NCBI RefSeq assembly: GCF_000973085.1
Contig: NZ_CP011280.1
Location: 646,642-710,641 of the forward strand
Direction: 5' to 3'
From: Sneathia vaginalis
GTDB taxonomy: Bacteria > Fusobacteriota > Fusobacteriia > Fusobacteriales > Leptotrichiaceae
DNA length: 64,000 nucleotides
Positions within the stretch are counted from its first letter, which is position 1. Each line of letters opens with the position of its first letter. The position numbers and the translations under genes were made by a program. This document shows, one piece after another, positions 53,063-62,037 of this stretch. The notes under the pieces are model-generated. The model saw only the letters and a program-made list of their open reading frames with translations, had not been told where the DNA came from and searched no databases.

Positions 53063-53671
53063 ATGAATAATAAAGAAAAAATGAAGTATATTTTAACCTT
53101 AATGGAGAAAAAATATGGTCACCCAAAGGTGTTTTTAAACTATACTACTGAGTATCAATTAATGGTTGCTGTAATTCTATCAGCACAGTGTACAGATAAA
53201 AGGGTGAATATAATTACAAAAGAATTGTTTAAATATATCAAGACTCCTTTTGACATGGAAAATATGGATATTAATACTCTAAAACAATATATTTTCTCCT
53301 GCGGTTTCTATAACAACAAAGCAAAAAATTTAAAACTAAACGCACATGAATTAATTACACGATTTAATGGTGTACTCCCACATAATATGGATGATCTTTT
53401 ATCCCTATCAGGTATAGGTAGAAAAACTGCCAATGTCCTTTTATACGATCTATGGGATATTTCAGTAGGTATTGTAGTAGATACTCATGTAAAAAGACTT
53501 TCAAATGAATTAGGTTTTTCTAAAAGTAAGAATCCTGAAATAATAGAAAAAGATTTAATGAAAATTACTCCAAAAAAATATTGGGGCTTACTTTCAAAGT
53601 ACTTTATACTACATGGACGGCAAAAATGTACAAGTGATTGTGAAATATGTGCATTAAAAAAGAAGATATGA
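53063..53671 (+). CDS. nth: Endonuclease III (base-excision DNA glycosylase/AP lyase), incomplete Fe-S motif
   Basis: 202 aa. It removes oxidised pyrimidines from DNA. Helix-hairpin-helix LLSLSGIGRKTANVLLYD with catalytic K121, and the catalytic aspartate D140 in GIVVDTHVKRLSNELG. AVILSAQCTDKRVN is also diagnostic. The C-terminus reads GRQKCTSDCEICALKKKI: three cysteines and then the end, while the family Fe-S motif is C-x6-C-x2-C-x5-C. The last cysteine is missing and the first spacing is shortened, so the cluster is probably absent or altered. The stop lies within the downstream terminator hairpin. Confidence 0.93.
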   Translation: MNNKEKMKYILTLMEKKYGHPKVFLNYTTEYQLMVAVILSAQCTDKRVNIITKELFKYIKTPFDMENMDINTLKQYIFSCGFYNNKAKNLKLNAHELITRFNGVLPHNMDDLLSLSGIGRKTANVLLYDLWDISVGIVVDTHVKRLSNELGFSKSKNPEIIEKDLMKITPKKYWGLLSKYFILHGRQKCTSDCEICALKKKI

Positions 53672-53685
53672 TATCTTCTTTTTTT
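53661..53685. terminator. Bidirectional terminator between nth and thyA
   Basis: AGAAGATAT (53661-53669), one G, ATATCTTCT (53671-53679), with flanking A and T runs. The nth stop codon (53669-53671) is at the centre of the hairpin. Confidence 0.9.
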
Positions 53686-53690
53686 GTGCC

Positions 53691-54560
53691 TTATACTGCA
53701 ACATCAAATTTAATTACTGGATGTGACTTATACCCTATTAATCTAATATCAGAGAAAGTTAATTCGTCAAATGGCTTATCATTAATCTCAATTTTAGGTA
53801 GTGGATATTCTTCTCTTTCTAATTGTTCCTTTAACCCTTCAATATGGTTTACATATATATGTGCATCAATTATTGTATGTGAAAATTCACCTAATTCATA
53901 TCCACATTCTTTTGCAATCATCATAGTTAAAAGTGAATAACATGCTAAATTAAAAGGTATTCCTAGTGCAATATCGCCACTTCTTTGTGTTAAATGACAG
54001 TTAAGTTTGTTACCTAATACACAAAATGCAAAAGTATAGTGACAAGGTGGTAATTTTGATATGGTTGCATTAGCTGGATGCCATGCACTTACAACTAATC
54101 TTCTACCATTCATTAATTCAGGATTTTTTTTCATTTCCTTTAATGTCCCTATTATATACCCAATTTGATCAAAAACTAATTGACCATTTTCTTCTCTTTT
54201 TGTGTACTTATTAGTCTCGTCTACAAATACCTCACCAGGTAAACTAACTTCTGGAACTGGATATCTTCTCCAAAATCTTCCATAAGCTGTTTCTAATTCT
54301 CCATTTTCATTTGCCCAAGCATCCCATATTTTAGACTTTTTTCTAAATTCTTTAATATGTTCTTCACCACTTAAATACCAAAAAAGTTCATGTAACATAG
54401 AATTAAAATACATTTTTTTTGTTGTTAATAGAGGATAACCATCATTTAGATTAACTCTATATGAATATGAAAATACTGATAATGTATCTACTCCTGTCCT
54501 TGTCTTTTTTCTTACTCCATTTTCTAATACATATCTTACAAGTTCCTTATACACCCTCAT
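53691..54560 (-). CDS. thyA: Thymidylate synthase (ThyA type)
   Basis: 289 aa. It methylates dUMP to dTMP with methylene-tetrahydrofolate. Motifs: RTGVDTLSVFSYSYR, the tryptophan-rich LFWYLSGEEHIKEFRKKSKIWDAW region, the catalytic cysteine in LPPCHYTFAFCV, and QRSGDIALGIPFNLACYSLL with the dUMP-binding residues, then HIYVNH. It is about 25 residues longer than E. coli ThyA through an insertion around residues 100-130, as in several Gram-positive enzymes. It overlaps the folD stop by 4 nt. Confidence 0.96.
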   Translation of the reverse strand: MRVYKELVRYVLENGVRKKTRTGVDTLSVFSYSYRVNLNDGYPLLTTKKMYFNSMLHELFWYLSGEEHIKEFRKKSKIWDAWANENGELETAYGRFWRRYPVPEVSLPGEVFVDETNKYTKREENGQLVFDQIGYIIGTLKEMKKNPELMNGRRLVVSAWHPANATISKLPPCHYTFAFCVLGNKLNCHLTQRSGDIALGIPFNLACYSLLTMMIAKECGYELGEFSHTIIDAHIYVNHIEGLKEQLEREEYPLPKIEINDKPFDELTFSDIRLIGYKSHPVIKFDVAV

Positions 54561-55408
54561 TTATCTAACCTACTTTCAAATATATTTATTACATTTTCCA
54601 TTAAACAAGCTACTGTCATTGGTCCTACTCCACCTGGAACAGGGGTAATATATGAAACAGATTCTAAATCTATCTCATTAATATTAACATCACCACAAAG
54701 TTTGCCATTTACTCTATTTATTCCAACATCTATTATGCATACACCTTTTTTTAATTTATGATGCTTATTTATTAAATTAGGATAACCTGCTGCTGTTATT
54801 AATATGTCAGCATTAGCAATTTTCTCATCAATATTTTTTGTTTTTGAATGACAAACTTGAACTGTTGCCGATAAATTCGTTAGCATTATACTAAGAGGCT
54901 TACCAACTATATTACTCCGTCCGATAATTACAACATCTGCACCAGCTATATTTACTCCATATTCTTCTAGTAATTTAATAACTCCAACAGCTGTACATGG
55001 ACGTATCCCACTTTTATTTAACATCATTTTACCAAGGTTTATAGGGGTAAAACCATCAACATCTTTTCTATAGTCTATATATGATGATATTTCAATTTGA
55101 TCTAAATGCTTAGGAAGTGGTAGTTGTAATAGTATGGCATCAACATCTGGGTTATTATTTTCCTTTCGTATTACTTCTATTAATTCCTCTTTTTGTGTAT
55201 TAGAAGGAAGTATTATGGTATTAGATTTGATTCCAACTTTTTTGCAAGCATTTTCCTTATTCCTAACATATATTTTAGATGCATCATCATCACCTACTAG
55301 TATTACGGTTAATGTTGCGGGTCTATTAATTTTTGCTTTTAATATCTCATGCTTTTCTTTAAGAGCCATTAAAAGATTATTGGCTACTTTTTTACCATCA
55401 ATTATCAT
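54557..55408 (-). CDS. folD: Methylene-THF dehydrogenase / methenyl-THF cyclohydrolase
   Basis: 283 aa, usual length. It interconverts methylene- and formyl-tetrahydrofolate with NADP. Motifs: YVRNKENACKKVGI with the catalytic lysine, LLQLPLPKHL, the active-site DVDGFTPINLGKMM, the GRSNIVGKPLSIML nucleotide motif and the C-terminal TPVPGGVGPMTVACLMENV. It provides cofactor for thyA, whose start overlaps it. It begins just 17 nt after the rplT terminator and no promoter of its own is obvious, so partial read-through may feed it. Confidence 0.96.
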   Translation of the reverse strand: MIIDGKKVANNLLMALKEKHEILKAKINRPATLTVILVGDDDASKIYVRNKENACKKVGIKSNTIILPSNTQKEELIEVIRKENNNPDVDAILLQLPLPKHLDQIEISSYIDYRKDVDGFTPINLGKMMLNKSGIRPCTAVGVIKLLEEYGVNIAGADVVIIGRSNIVGKPLSIMLTNLSATVQVCHSKTKNIDEKIANADILITAAGYPNLINKHHKLKKGVCIIDVGINRVNGKLCGDVNINEIDLESVSYITPVPGGVGPMTVACLMENVINIFESRLDK

Positions 55409-55422
55409 AAAACTCCTTTAAT

Positions 55423-55449
55423 AAAAAAGGTTCACAAAATGTGAACCTT
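55423..55449 (-). terminator. Terminator after rplT
   Basis: On the minus strand AAGGTTCAC (55441-55449) pairs with GTGAACCTT (55427-55435), followed by six T. Confidence 0.92.
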
Positions 55450-55458
55450 ATCTATATG

Positions 55459-55809
55459 CTATATATTTTTTACTTGTTCTACTAATTTTGCAAATTCACT
55501 TGCATTATTAACAGCTAAGTCAGCTAATACTTTTCTGTCTAGAGAAATGTTAAGCTTCTTTAAACCATTCATGAATTTTGAATAAGAAATTCCATTTAAT
55601 CTTGATGCAGCATTTATTCTTATTATCCATAGTTCTCTCATTGTTCTCTTCTTTAATTTTCTATGTTCAGTAGAGAATGCCATCGCTCTTCTTACAGCTT
55701 CATTAGCTTTTCTGAAATTAGTCTTTCTTGTTCCTTTAAATCCTTTAGCTTCTTTTAATATTTTCTTATGTCTTTTTCTTCTTACTATTCCTGTTCTTAC
55801 TCTTGCCAT
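55459..55809 (-). CDS. rplT: 50S ribosomal protein L20
   Basis: 116 aa. A basic 23S rRNA-binding assembly protein which also represses its own operon in many bacteria. Starts MARVRTGIVRRKRHKKILKEAKG and contains LWIIRINAASRLNGISYSKF, both diagnostic. It is the last gene of infC-rpmI-rplT. The attenuator-like leader upstream of infC is the likely target of its feedback control. Confidence 0.98.
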   Translation of the reverse strand: MARVRTGIVRRKRHKKILKEAKGFKGTRKTNFRKANEAVRRAMAFSTEHRKLKKRTMRELWIIRINAASRLNGISYSKFMNGLKKLNISLDRKVLADLAVNNASEFAKLVEQVKNI

Positions 55810-55823
55810 ATTTTATCTTCCTC

Positions 55824-56030
55824 CTATCTTCCTTGGCTTACTGCTAATAGTTTTGAAACTTTCTTAGCAGCTCCTGCTGAAATTACGTAATCTTGTCCTA
55901 AACCTTTCTTTCTCTTATGAGTCTTCTTAGTTAAAATATGACTTTTACCTGAGTGTCTTATTACAAATTTTCCGCTTCCTGTTATTTTAATTCTTTTTTT
56001 TGCACCTCTATGTGTTTTCATTTTTGGCAT
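55824..56030 (-). CDS. rpmI: 50S ribosomal protein L35
   Basis: 68 aa, small and basic. [21 protein letters not shown] and the histidine/lysine-rich [14 protein letters not shown] are canonical. Between infC and rplT as usual. GAGGAA-type ribosome-binding site upstream. Confidence 0.97.
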   Translation of the reverse strand: MPKMKTHRGAKKRIKITGSGKFVIRHSGKSHILTKKTHKRKKGLGQDYVISAGAAKKVSKLLAVSQGR

Positions 56031-56044
56031 AATTTTTTTCCTCC

Positions 56045-56569
56045 TTATTTTTTAGGTGATAACATTATATATTTTTGTATTTGTTCTTTACCATATTTCT
56101 TTTCGACTATTGCTATATCATCAAATTGTTCTGCAAATTCGTCTAAAACTTTTATAGATGAATCAACGTGTAATCTTTCTCTTCCAGATAATTTTAAACT
56201 AACTTTAACCTTATATTCTTTTTCTAAGAATTTTGTTATTTGTGCAACCTTAGTTTGCTTGTCATGTTCATCTATATGAGGTTTAATACGCAACTCTTTA
56301 ACAACGATGTTTTTTTGCTTCTTCTTATTTTCTTTTTCCTTTTTTGTCTTTTCATATCTGAATTTACCATAATTCATAATTTTACAAACGGGCGGAACAG
56401 CGTTTGGAGATAATTCAACTAAGTCTAAATTATTTTCCATTGCAATTTCTAGTGCTTCTCTTGGTGACATTACCCCAATTAATTCACCATCTTCACCAAT
56501 TACCCTTATTTCTCTACATCTAATTTCTTCATTAATTCTGATTCCATCAGATTTGTTAGTTCCTTTAAT
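56045..56569 (-). CDS. infC: Translation initiation factor IF-3, probable AUU start
   Basis: 174 aa if started at the ATT at 56569-56567, which lies 8 bases after AGGAGG (56578-56583). The only nearby standard start, GTG at 56578, is embedded in that Shine-Dalgarno and cannot use it. AUU is the known autoregulatory start of infC in many bacteria. IF3 N-domain: [38 protein letters not shown]; linker; C-domain: [18 protein letters not shown] and the terminal [13 protein letters not shown]. It prevents premature subunit joining and checks start codons. Confidence 0.96.
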   Translation of the reverse strand: MKGTNKSDGIRINEEIRCREIRVIGEDGELIGVMSPREALEIAMENNLDLVELSPNAVPPVCKIMNYGKFRYEKTKKEKENKKKQKNIVVKELRIKPHIDEHDKQTKVAQITKFLEKEYKVKVSLKLSGRERLHVDSSIKVLDEFAEQFDDIAIVEKKYGKEQIQKYIMLSPKK

Positions 56570-56587
56570 ACAGAACACCTCCTAAAA

Positions 56588-56735
56588 TTAAAAAAAACAA
56601 GATATTAAACCTTGTTTCTCACACAATCAAAAATACTACAAATTACTTGTAATATATATCAATTAACAATAACCAGACTCATTTAAAAAATGGAAAGGTG
56701 AGAAATCAATGTTTCTTCTTCACAAATACTATGTT
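56588..56735 (-). promoter_or_regulatory. infC leader with transcription attenuator (probable L20-type control)
   Basis: On the minus strand an intrinsic terminator AACAAG-loop-CTTGTT (56611-56616 and 56596-56601) followed by a T-run lies just before the infC ribosome-binding site. A helix formed by TTTCTCAC (56698-56705) and GTGAGAAA (56615-56622) overlaps its 5' arm, so the two can compete. About 120 nt of leader transcript are present. The likely effector, L20, is inferred from the family. Confidence 0.65.
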
Positions 56736-56736
56736 A

Positions 56737-56765
56737 ATGATATACTATTTTCTTTATTTTGTCAA
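56737..56765 (-). promoter_or_regulatory. Promoter of infC-rpmI-rplT
   Basis: -35 TTGACA (56760-56765), 17-base spacer, -10 TATCAT (56737-56742) on the minus strand. It lies directly after the era stop with no terminator between. Confidence 0.85.
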
Positions 56766-56773
56766 GCAGTTAT

Positions 56774-57658
56774 TTAAAGCTTGTATCCTTGTTCCTCTAG
56801 GAACTTTTTATTCTTTCTCCACTTCTTATTAACCTTAACCCATAATTTAAGATTAATCTTCATGCCTATTAAGTTTTCTATTTCTTTTCTAGACTTTATT
56901 CCTATCTCTTTAATTAACCTACCATTTTCACCTATTATTATCCCCTTTTGTGATGTTCTTTCTACATAAATATTGACATCATAATGGCGTATATTAGGTA
57001 ATGTTTTAACATTAATTATCTCTACTGCTACACTATGTGGTATTTCATCACGTGTTAGCTGTAGTATTTTTTCTCTTATAACCTCTATTACTATCTTATT
57101 AACTGGCATATCAGTATAGTAATCTTCTGGATAAAACCATACATTACTTGATAAATATTTCTTACATAAATCAAATATTCTTTGTATACCTATACCATAT
57201 TCAGCAGTTATTGGAATAATATCTACAAAGTCACTGCCTAGTTTTTCCTCTATTTCTTTTTTCTTTTCTTCAATTTCTTGATCAGTCATCTTATCAGACT
57301 TATTTATTATCACAGCACAAGGTGTATTTACTTTTTCAATATTTTCTCTAACAAATTGATCACCTGTACTAATGGTTTCTGTTCCGTCTAGTATAAAGAG
57401 TATTAAATCAGCTTCTTCTAAAGATTCTAGTGCTGTATTTGTCATATACTCACCTAATAGGTGTCTAGGTTTATGTATACCAGGGGTGTCAACAAAAATA
57501 TATTGACACTCCCCTATATTTGTAATTCCCCTTATTTTATCTCTTGTTGTTCCTGACTTATCAGAAATTATTGATAATTTTTCATTTATTAATTTATTCA
57601 TTAAAGTTGATTTACCTACATTAGGTCTACCAACTAGTGAAATAAATCCTGATTTCAT
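56774..57658 (-). CDS. era: GTPase Era
   Basis: 294 aa. Essential 30S-assembly GTPase that binds the 16S rRNA 3' end. G1 GRPNVGKSTLMN, switch region SGTTRDKIRGI, G3 VDTPGIHKPRH, G4 VINKSDK, and a C-terminal KH domain with KGIIIGENGRLIKEIG. Length and motif spacing are canonical. It is 9 nt downstream of the PBP gene, ending the rph-rlmN-pbp-era run. Confidence 0.97.
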   Translation of the reverse strand: MKSGFISLVGRPNVGKSTLMNKLINEKLSIISDKSGTTRDKIRGITNIGECQYIFVDTPGIHKPRHLLGEYMTNTALESLEEADLILFILDGTETISTGDQFVRENIEKVNTPCAVIINKSDKMTDQEIEEKKKEIEEKLGSDFVDIIPITAEYGIGIQRIFDLCKKYLSSNVWFYPEDYYTDMPVNKIVIEVIREKILQLTRDEIPHSVAVEIINVKTLPNIRHYDVNIYVERTSQKGIIIGENGRLIKEIGIKSRKEIENLIGMKINLKLWVKVNKKWRKNKKFLEEQGYKL

Positions 57659-57667
57659 TAATATCTC

Positions 57668-59656
57668 CTAATATTCAAAATTATTTAGACTTTCAAACTC
57701 TAATGGTGCACTACCTGCTTTAAATAGTGCTGGACTTACATTAACACCATCCACATCTAACATTCCATTTAGTAAGTCTATATTATATTGCTCAAGTTTA
57801 CCCTGTAACATTCCGTTTATTATATAGTCAAAATTACCTACGTTATAATTTGGTAAATTAATTACAGCTTGCATATAGTTTTTCCATAAAGGTATAGCTG
57901 CAGCTGAACCTGACATTCCTTTACCCATAGTCTTATTATCATCATTTCCTACATATACTACTGTTGCAAGTGTAGGTGTATATCCTGTAAACCATGCAGA
58001 TACATAGTCACTTGTTGTACCAGTTTTACCAGCTACTGGTATTAATTTACCATTTTTGTATAATTTAGCTGATTGTCCTGTTCCATGTTCTATTACTTGT
58101 TGTAACATAAATGTTATTAATGCTACATCTTCTGGTTCATATATTTTAGTCTTCTTAGTATCGGCTTCATAAATTACTTCACCATATCTATTTTCTATCT
58201 TGTATATGAACTGTGGTTCTACCTTGTATCCACCATTAGATAATGCACTGTAAAATCTTAACATATCAAGTGGTGTTGTTGTTATAGATCCTAATGCTAG
58301 TGTTAAATCATTAGGGAAGTGTTCAGATGTTACTCCTGAATCTAACCAAACTTTTTTAGCATTATCTATACCTGCTAAATCTAATACTTTTACAGCTGCA
58401 ACGTTATTTGATACTTCTAGTGCCTTTAACATAGTCATATTAGATCTATATTTTAAATCATAGTTCTTTGGTGACCATTTTCCAAACATTGTTGGTGAAT
58501 CTTCTAAGACAGTGTTCATAGGTATACCTTTTTGTAATGCTGCTAAATATGCAACTGGTTTAAATGATGAACCTGGTTGTCTTTTAGCATATATTGCTCT
58601 ATTAAAATCACCTTTAACATAATTTTTCCCACCAACCATTGCTTTAACAAAACCATTAGTTGTATCCATTGATATTAATGCACCTTGTAAATTAGCTCTT
58701 TTCTTTAAATTAGCATTTGCTTCAAAGGCTTTATATGCAGCTTTTTGCATATCTATATCAACTGTTGAATATATCTTGTATCCATTAAACAATGACTTAA
58801 TATCATCATCATCTATATGAAGTATTTTTTTCATTTCATTTAGTACAACTGTTGTAACTTCTGGTGAAACATTAGAATTTGATATTTCTTGTGTTTCACT
58901 TCTCTTTTCCATTTCTTTAGGTGTTATGAAAGTAATCTTTTCTTTTAATGCCTTATTATATTCATCTTTGGTAATAAAGCCACCTGTATACATTGATTCT
59001 AGTACTATCTTTTGACGATCTAGTGCATTTTTTAATTGTGAGTACTTAGATGGAGACTTTGGTATACTTGCTAATATTGCAGCCTGTGCAATAGTCAAGT
59101 CCTTAGGTAAAACACCAAAATATTTTAGTGATCCATTTTTTATACCATATGCCCCACGTCCAAAGTTAATAGTATTTAAATAATATTCTAATATTTCATC
59201 TTTTGTATAAATTCTTTCCATTTCTATTGCAAGTATTGCTTCTGTTATCTTACGTTTAAAAGTTCTCTCAGATGTTAAAAAAGCATTTTTTACTAGTTGT
59301 TGAGTTATGGTACTTCCACCTTGACGTCCTGTTTTAGTAACATTTAAGATTAATGCCTTAGTAGATCTTATTAAATCTATTCCGTGGTGTTTTCTAAATC
59401 TTTTATCTTCAACAGCTATAAAGGCATTTTGAACAACCTTAGGAACTTCAGTAATAGCAATGGGATCTCTATTTTCTATTGCTAGTACATCTATTTGCTT
59501 ACCATTAATATCGTAAATTACTGATGGTTTTAAGGGTTCATAATTTTCTAACATTTCTACAGGGTATTGTTTTTTTACTTCATATACTGTATATGCTAAA
59601 AAAAGAAAAACAAATGCTACAACAGCTAAAAAGCTTACTTTAATTATTTTTGCCAT
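57668..59656 (-). CDS. Class A penicillin-binding protein (PBP1A-like)
   Basis: 662 aa bifunctional peptidoglycan synthase. Cytoplasmic-membrane anchor (about 5-24). Glycosyltransferase GT51: AVEDKRFRKHHGIDLIRSTKA (catalytic E in AVEDKRF), RQGGSTITQQLVKN, RKITEAILAIEMER and LNTINFGRGAYGI. Transpeptidase: SxxK in QPGSSFKPVAY, SxN in EVSNNVAA, and KTG in VAGKTGTTSDYVSAWF. All active sites are intact. It overlaps the rlmN stop by 17 nt. Confidence 0.96.
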   Translation of the reverse strand: MAKIIKVSFLAVVAFVFLFLAYTVYEVKKQYPVEMLENYEPLKPSVIYDINGKQIDVLAIENRDPIAITEVPKVVQNAFIAVEDKRFRKHHGIDLIRSTKALILNVTKTGRQGGSTITQQLVKNAFLTSERTFKRKITEAILAIEMERIYTKDEILEYYLNTINFGRGAYGIKNGSLKYFGVLPKDLTIAQAAILASIPKSPSKYSQLKNALDRQKIVLESMYTGGFITKDEYNKALKEKITFITPKEMEKRSETQEISNSNVSPEVTTVVLNEMKKILHIDDDDIKSLFNGYKIYSTVDIDMQKAAYKAFEANANLKKRANLQGALISMDTTNGFVKAMVGGKNYVKGDFNRAIYAKRQPGSSFKPVAYLAALQKGIPMNTVLEDSPTMFGKWSPKNYDLKYRSNMTMLKALEVSNNVAAVKVLDLAGIDNAKKVWLDSGVTSEHFPNDLTLALGSITTTPLDMLRFYSALSNGGYKVEPQFIYKIENRYGEVIYEADTKKTKIYEPEDVALITFMLQQVIEHGTGQSAKLYKNGKLIPVAGKTGTTSDYVSAWFTGYTPTLATVVYVGNDDNKTMGKGMSGSAAAIPLWKNYMQAVINLPNYNVGNFDYIINGMLQGKLEQYNIDLLNGMLDVDGVNVSPALFKAGSAPLEFESLNNFEY

Positions 59657-60701
59657 CTTGTTCTTTCTCCTTTTTAATTTTTAATTGTCCACATGCTGCT
59701 GCTATATCTTGTCCTTTTGTATCTCTTAATGTAACATTTATCTTATTATTTTTCAATGCGTTATAGAAAGCATGTTGTCTTGTCTTACTTGGAGTTATAT
59801 ATGGTTTACCAAAAACCTTATTATACGGTATTAAATTTACGTGAGCATTAAATTGTTTGATAAATTTTGTTAACGCACTAACCGCATCTTTATCCATATT
59901 CAAATCATCTATTAATATATACTCAAATGTTATTCTATTATTTGTTTTATCTTGATAATATTTTAAAGACTCAGCTAGTTTTTCCAAGCTATATCTTTTG
60001 TTTATAGGCATAAGCTTATCTCTCACACTTTGTATAGCAGAATGTAATGATATCGCTAAATGCACTTGTTTTTCATCATCAGCTAATTTTTTTATCTCAT
60101 TAATTAAACCTGAAGTTGAAATTGTAAAATTCCTTTTCGATATATTTTGACCATTAGGATTATTTAATATATTTACAGACTTAATTACATTATCATAATT
60201 TAAAAATGGCTCTCCCATACCCATATAAACGATATTACTTATCTTTTGATTTTTCTTTTTCAAATCTTTTTGTATTAGATAAAATTGCATGATAATTTCA
60301 GATGCTGTTAGATTTTTTTCAAACTTCATTGTACCTGTTGCACAGAAATCACATCTTAGTGGACACCCTATTTGCGATGATACACACAGTGTCTTTCTAT
60401 TATCATGAGTCAATAGTACAGATTCTAATAAAAGTTTATCGTTTAAGGAAAATAGGTATTTTTCACTTTGCTTATCTTTTGAGATGAGTGAAGTTACTTT
60501 TTTTAGCTCTGGGATATAGAATAAATCTTTTAAAAGACTCCTAGTTTCCTTTTTAATATTATTAAAATTATCAAAATTAAATTCTAGCTTATTATGTAAA
60601 AAATCATAAATTTGTCTTGCAACAAAACCATTTATTTTGTGTTCTTTTAGTATATCTTGTAAATCTTTAACATCTAAGCTTAAAATATCAACTTTTTCCA
60701 T
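59640..60701 (-). CDS. rlmN: 23S rRNA (and tRNA) adenine-C2 methyltransferase RlmN
   Basis: 353 aa from the ATG at 60701, preceded by AAGGAG with suitable spacing; an ATG at 60737 lies in the upstream gene. Radical-SAM enzyme methylating A2503 of 23S rRNA and A37 of tRNAs. CxxxCxxC is in SQIGCPLRCDFCATGTM, the GEP-type motif is VYMGMGEPFLNYDNVI, and the methyl-carrying cysteine is in DIAAACGQL near the C-terminus; the other is in the KTRQHAF-KNN-VTLRDTKG region. Between rph and the PBP gene. Confidence 0.96.
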   Translation of the reverse strand: MEKVDILSLDVKDLQDILKEHKINGFVARQIYDFLHNKLEFNFDNFNNIKKETRSLLKDLFYIPELKKVTSLISKDKQSEKYLFSLNDKLLLESVLLTHDNRKTLCVSSQIGCPLRCDFCATGTMKFEKNLTASEIIMQFYLIQKDLKKKNQKISNIVYMGMGEPFLNYDNVIKSVNILNNPNGQNISKRNFTISTSGLINEIKKLADDEKQVHLAISLHSAIQSVRDKLMPINKRYSLEKLAESLKYYQDKTNNRITFEYILIDDLNMDKDAVSALTKFIKQFNAHVNLIPYNKVFGKPYITPSKTRQHAFYNALKNNKINVTLRDTKGQDIAAACGQLKIKKEKEQDGKNN

Positions 60702-60714
60702 TAAAAACTTCTCC

Positions 60715-61410
60715 TTATAGCAAGAATAACTCATCAAATGCTAGTTTAGCTAAATCAAGGAAAGATAATAATTCAGAATAATTGAATGTATCATGTTCTC
60801 CTGTTCCTTGTATTTCTATAAACTCATTCTTGTTATTCATTACAATATTCATATCAACACCTGCTTTACAGTCTTCTTGATAGTCAAGGTCTAGTAAAAG
60901 TTCTCCATTAACTTTACCTACACTAATTGCTGCTACCTTTGAAACTATAGGATTAAATGTTAATGTCCCATCTTTTAATAGTTTTGTAATTGCAAGTTCC
61001 AATGCTAAGTATCCACCAGTAATTGATGCTGTTCTTGTACCTCCATCTGCTTGTATAACATCACAATCTATTGTAATTGTTCTCTCACCTAGTTTTTCTA
61101 AGTCTATTGCAGATCTTAATGATCTTCCTATTAGACGTTGTATTTCTATAGATCTTCCATTTTGTTTACCAGTTTGTGATTCTCTTTTATTTCTTGTAGT
61201 AGTAGCTCTTGGCAACATTGCATATTCTGCAGTTATCCAACCTATTTTCTTACCTTTTAAAAATGGTGGAACCTTATCTTCAACTGTTGCATTACATATT
61301 ACTTTTGTATTCCCAAACTCAATTAAAACTGAACCTTCAGCATGCATTGTATAATTTGGTGTCACTTTTATTTGTCTCAATTCATTATACTTTCTATTAT
61401 CTGCTCTCAT
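60715..61410 (-). CDS. rph: Ribonuclease PH
   Basis: 231 aa. A phosphorolytic 3'-5' exoribonuclease trimming tRNA precursors, forming a hexameric ring. Motifs: [79 protein letters not shown], and [23 protein letters not shown] with the phosphate-site residues. First gene of the run to era, with a promoter at 61436-61465 and GGACAGG before its ATG. Confidence 0.96.
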   Translation of the reverse strand: MRADNRKYNELRQIKVTPNYTMHAEGSVLIEFGNTKVICNATVEDKVPPFLKGKKIGWITAEYAMLPRATTTRNKRESQTGKQNGRSIEIQRLIGRSLRSAIDLEKLGERTITIDCDVIQADGGTRTASITGGYLALELAITKLLKDGTLTFNPIVSKVAAISVGKVNGELLLDLDYQEDCKAGVDMNIVMNNKNEFIEIQGTGEHDTFNYSELLSFLDLAKLAFDELFLL

Positions 61411-61435
61411 TTTCTGCCTGTCCTTTTTTATTTTA

Positions 61436-61465
61436 ATTATATCATAGTTTTTAAAATAATATCAA
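61436..61465 (-). promoter_or_regulatory. Promoter of rph
   Basis: -35 TTGATA (61460-61465), 18-base spacer, -10 TATAAT (61436-61441) on the minus strand. Confidence 0.72.
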
Positions 61466-61552
61466 ATATAAAAACTAAGAAAAATTTTAATTAATTCAAA
61501 GATTAAACTAAGACTAATAGGTTATACTTATGGTATATGATGGAGGTAGAGT

Positions 61553-62014
61553 ATGGTTAAAAAGTTTATATTGATAATAACATTAATTCTTTCAATTAAT
61601 ATATCATTTGCAAATAATAACAAGACTGCTGATGATATACGTAAGCAAATTTCTGAATATGCAATGACTTATCTTGATACTCCATATAGATGGGGAAGCA
61701 AAGGTCCTAGTACATTTGACTGCTCTGGATTTGTGAATTATGTTTATAAAAAGAAAGCAAATATAGACTTACCTAGATCATCATATGATATAGCAAAAAT
61801 AGGTACAGCTAAGTTTTCTAACCTAGAAGTTGGAGACTTGTTATTCTTTAAAACTACTAGTAAAGCAAGAATTTCACACGTTGGTATATATATAGGTAAT
61901 AATAAATTTATACACGCATCTTCTTCAAAAAGAGGTGTAGTAATATCAGAGTTAGAAGGATATTACAAAAAAACATTTAAATGGGGAGTAAGTGTAGTTA
62001 ATAAGAAAAAATGA
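61553..62014 (+). CDS. Secreted NlpC/P60 endopeptidase
   Basis: 153 aa. Signal peptide (MVKKFILIITLILSINISFA), then a single NlpC/P60 domain without SH3 or LysM modules. Catalytic cysteine in PSTFDCSGFVNYVY, histidine in ARISHVGIYIG, third residue in KFIHASSSKRGV; YRWGSKGP precedes the cysteine as usual. It cleaves peptidoglycan stem peptides (D-Glu-mDAP type bonds) in the periplasm. The ATG follows GGAGG at 61542-61546. It is divergent from rph and monocistronic. Confidence 0.93.
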   Translation: MVKKFILIITLILSINISFANNNKTADDIRKQISEYAMTYLDTPYRWGSKGPSTFDCSGFVNYVYKKKANIDLPRSSYDIAKIGTAKFSNLEVGDLLFFKTTSKARISHVGIYIGNNKFIHASSSKRGVVISELEGYYKKTFKWGVSVVNKKK

Positions 62015-62037
62015 AGGTTTTAACCTTCATTTTTTAC
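62005..62037. terminator. Bidirectional terminator after the NlpC/P60 gene
   Basis: AATGAAGGTT (62010-62019) pairs with AACCTTCATT (62022-62031), flanked by A-run and T-run. It also ends the minus-strand operon finishing at 62027. Confidence 0.9.

Noticed and set aside
53647-53940. Plus-strand open frame over the thyA 3' end
   Set aside because: Translates the reverse of thyA and the terminator, with no family features.
54150-54260. Insertion in thymidylate synthase compared with E. coli ThyA
   Set aside because: Longer ThyA forms with insertions in this region are known from other bacteria, so it is not unusual.
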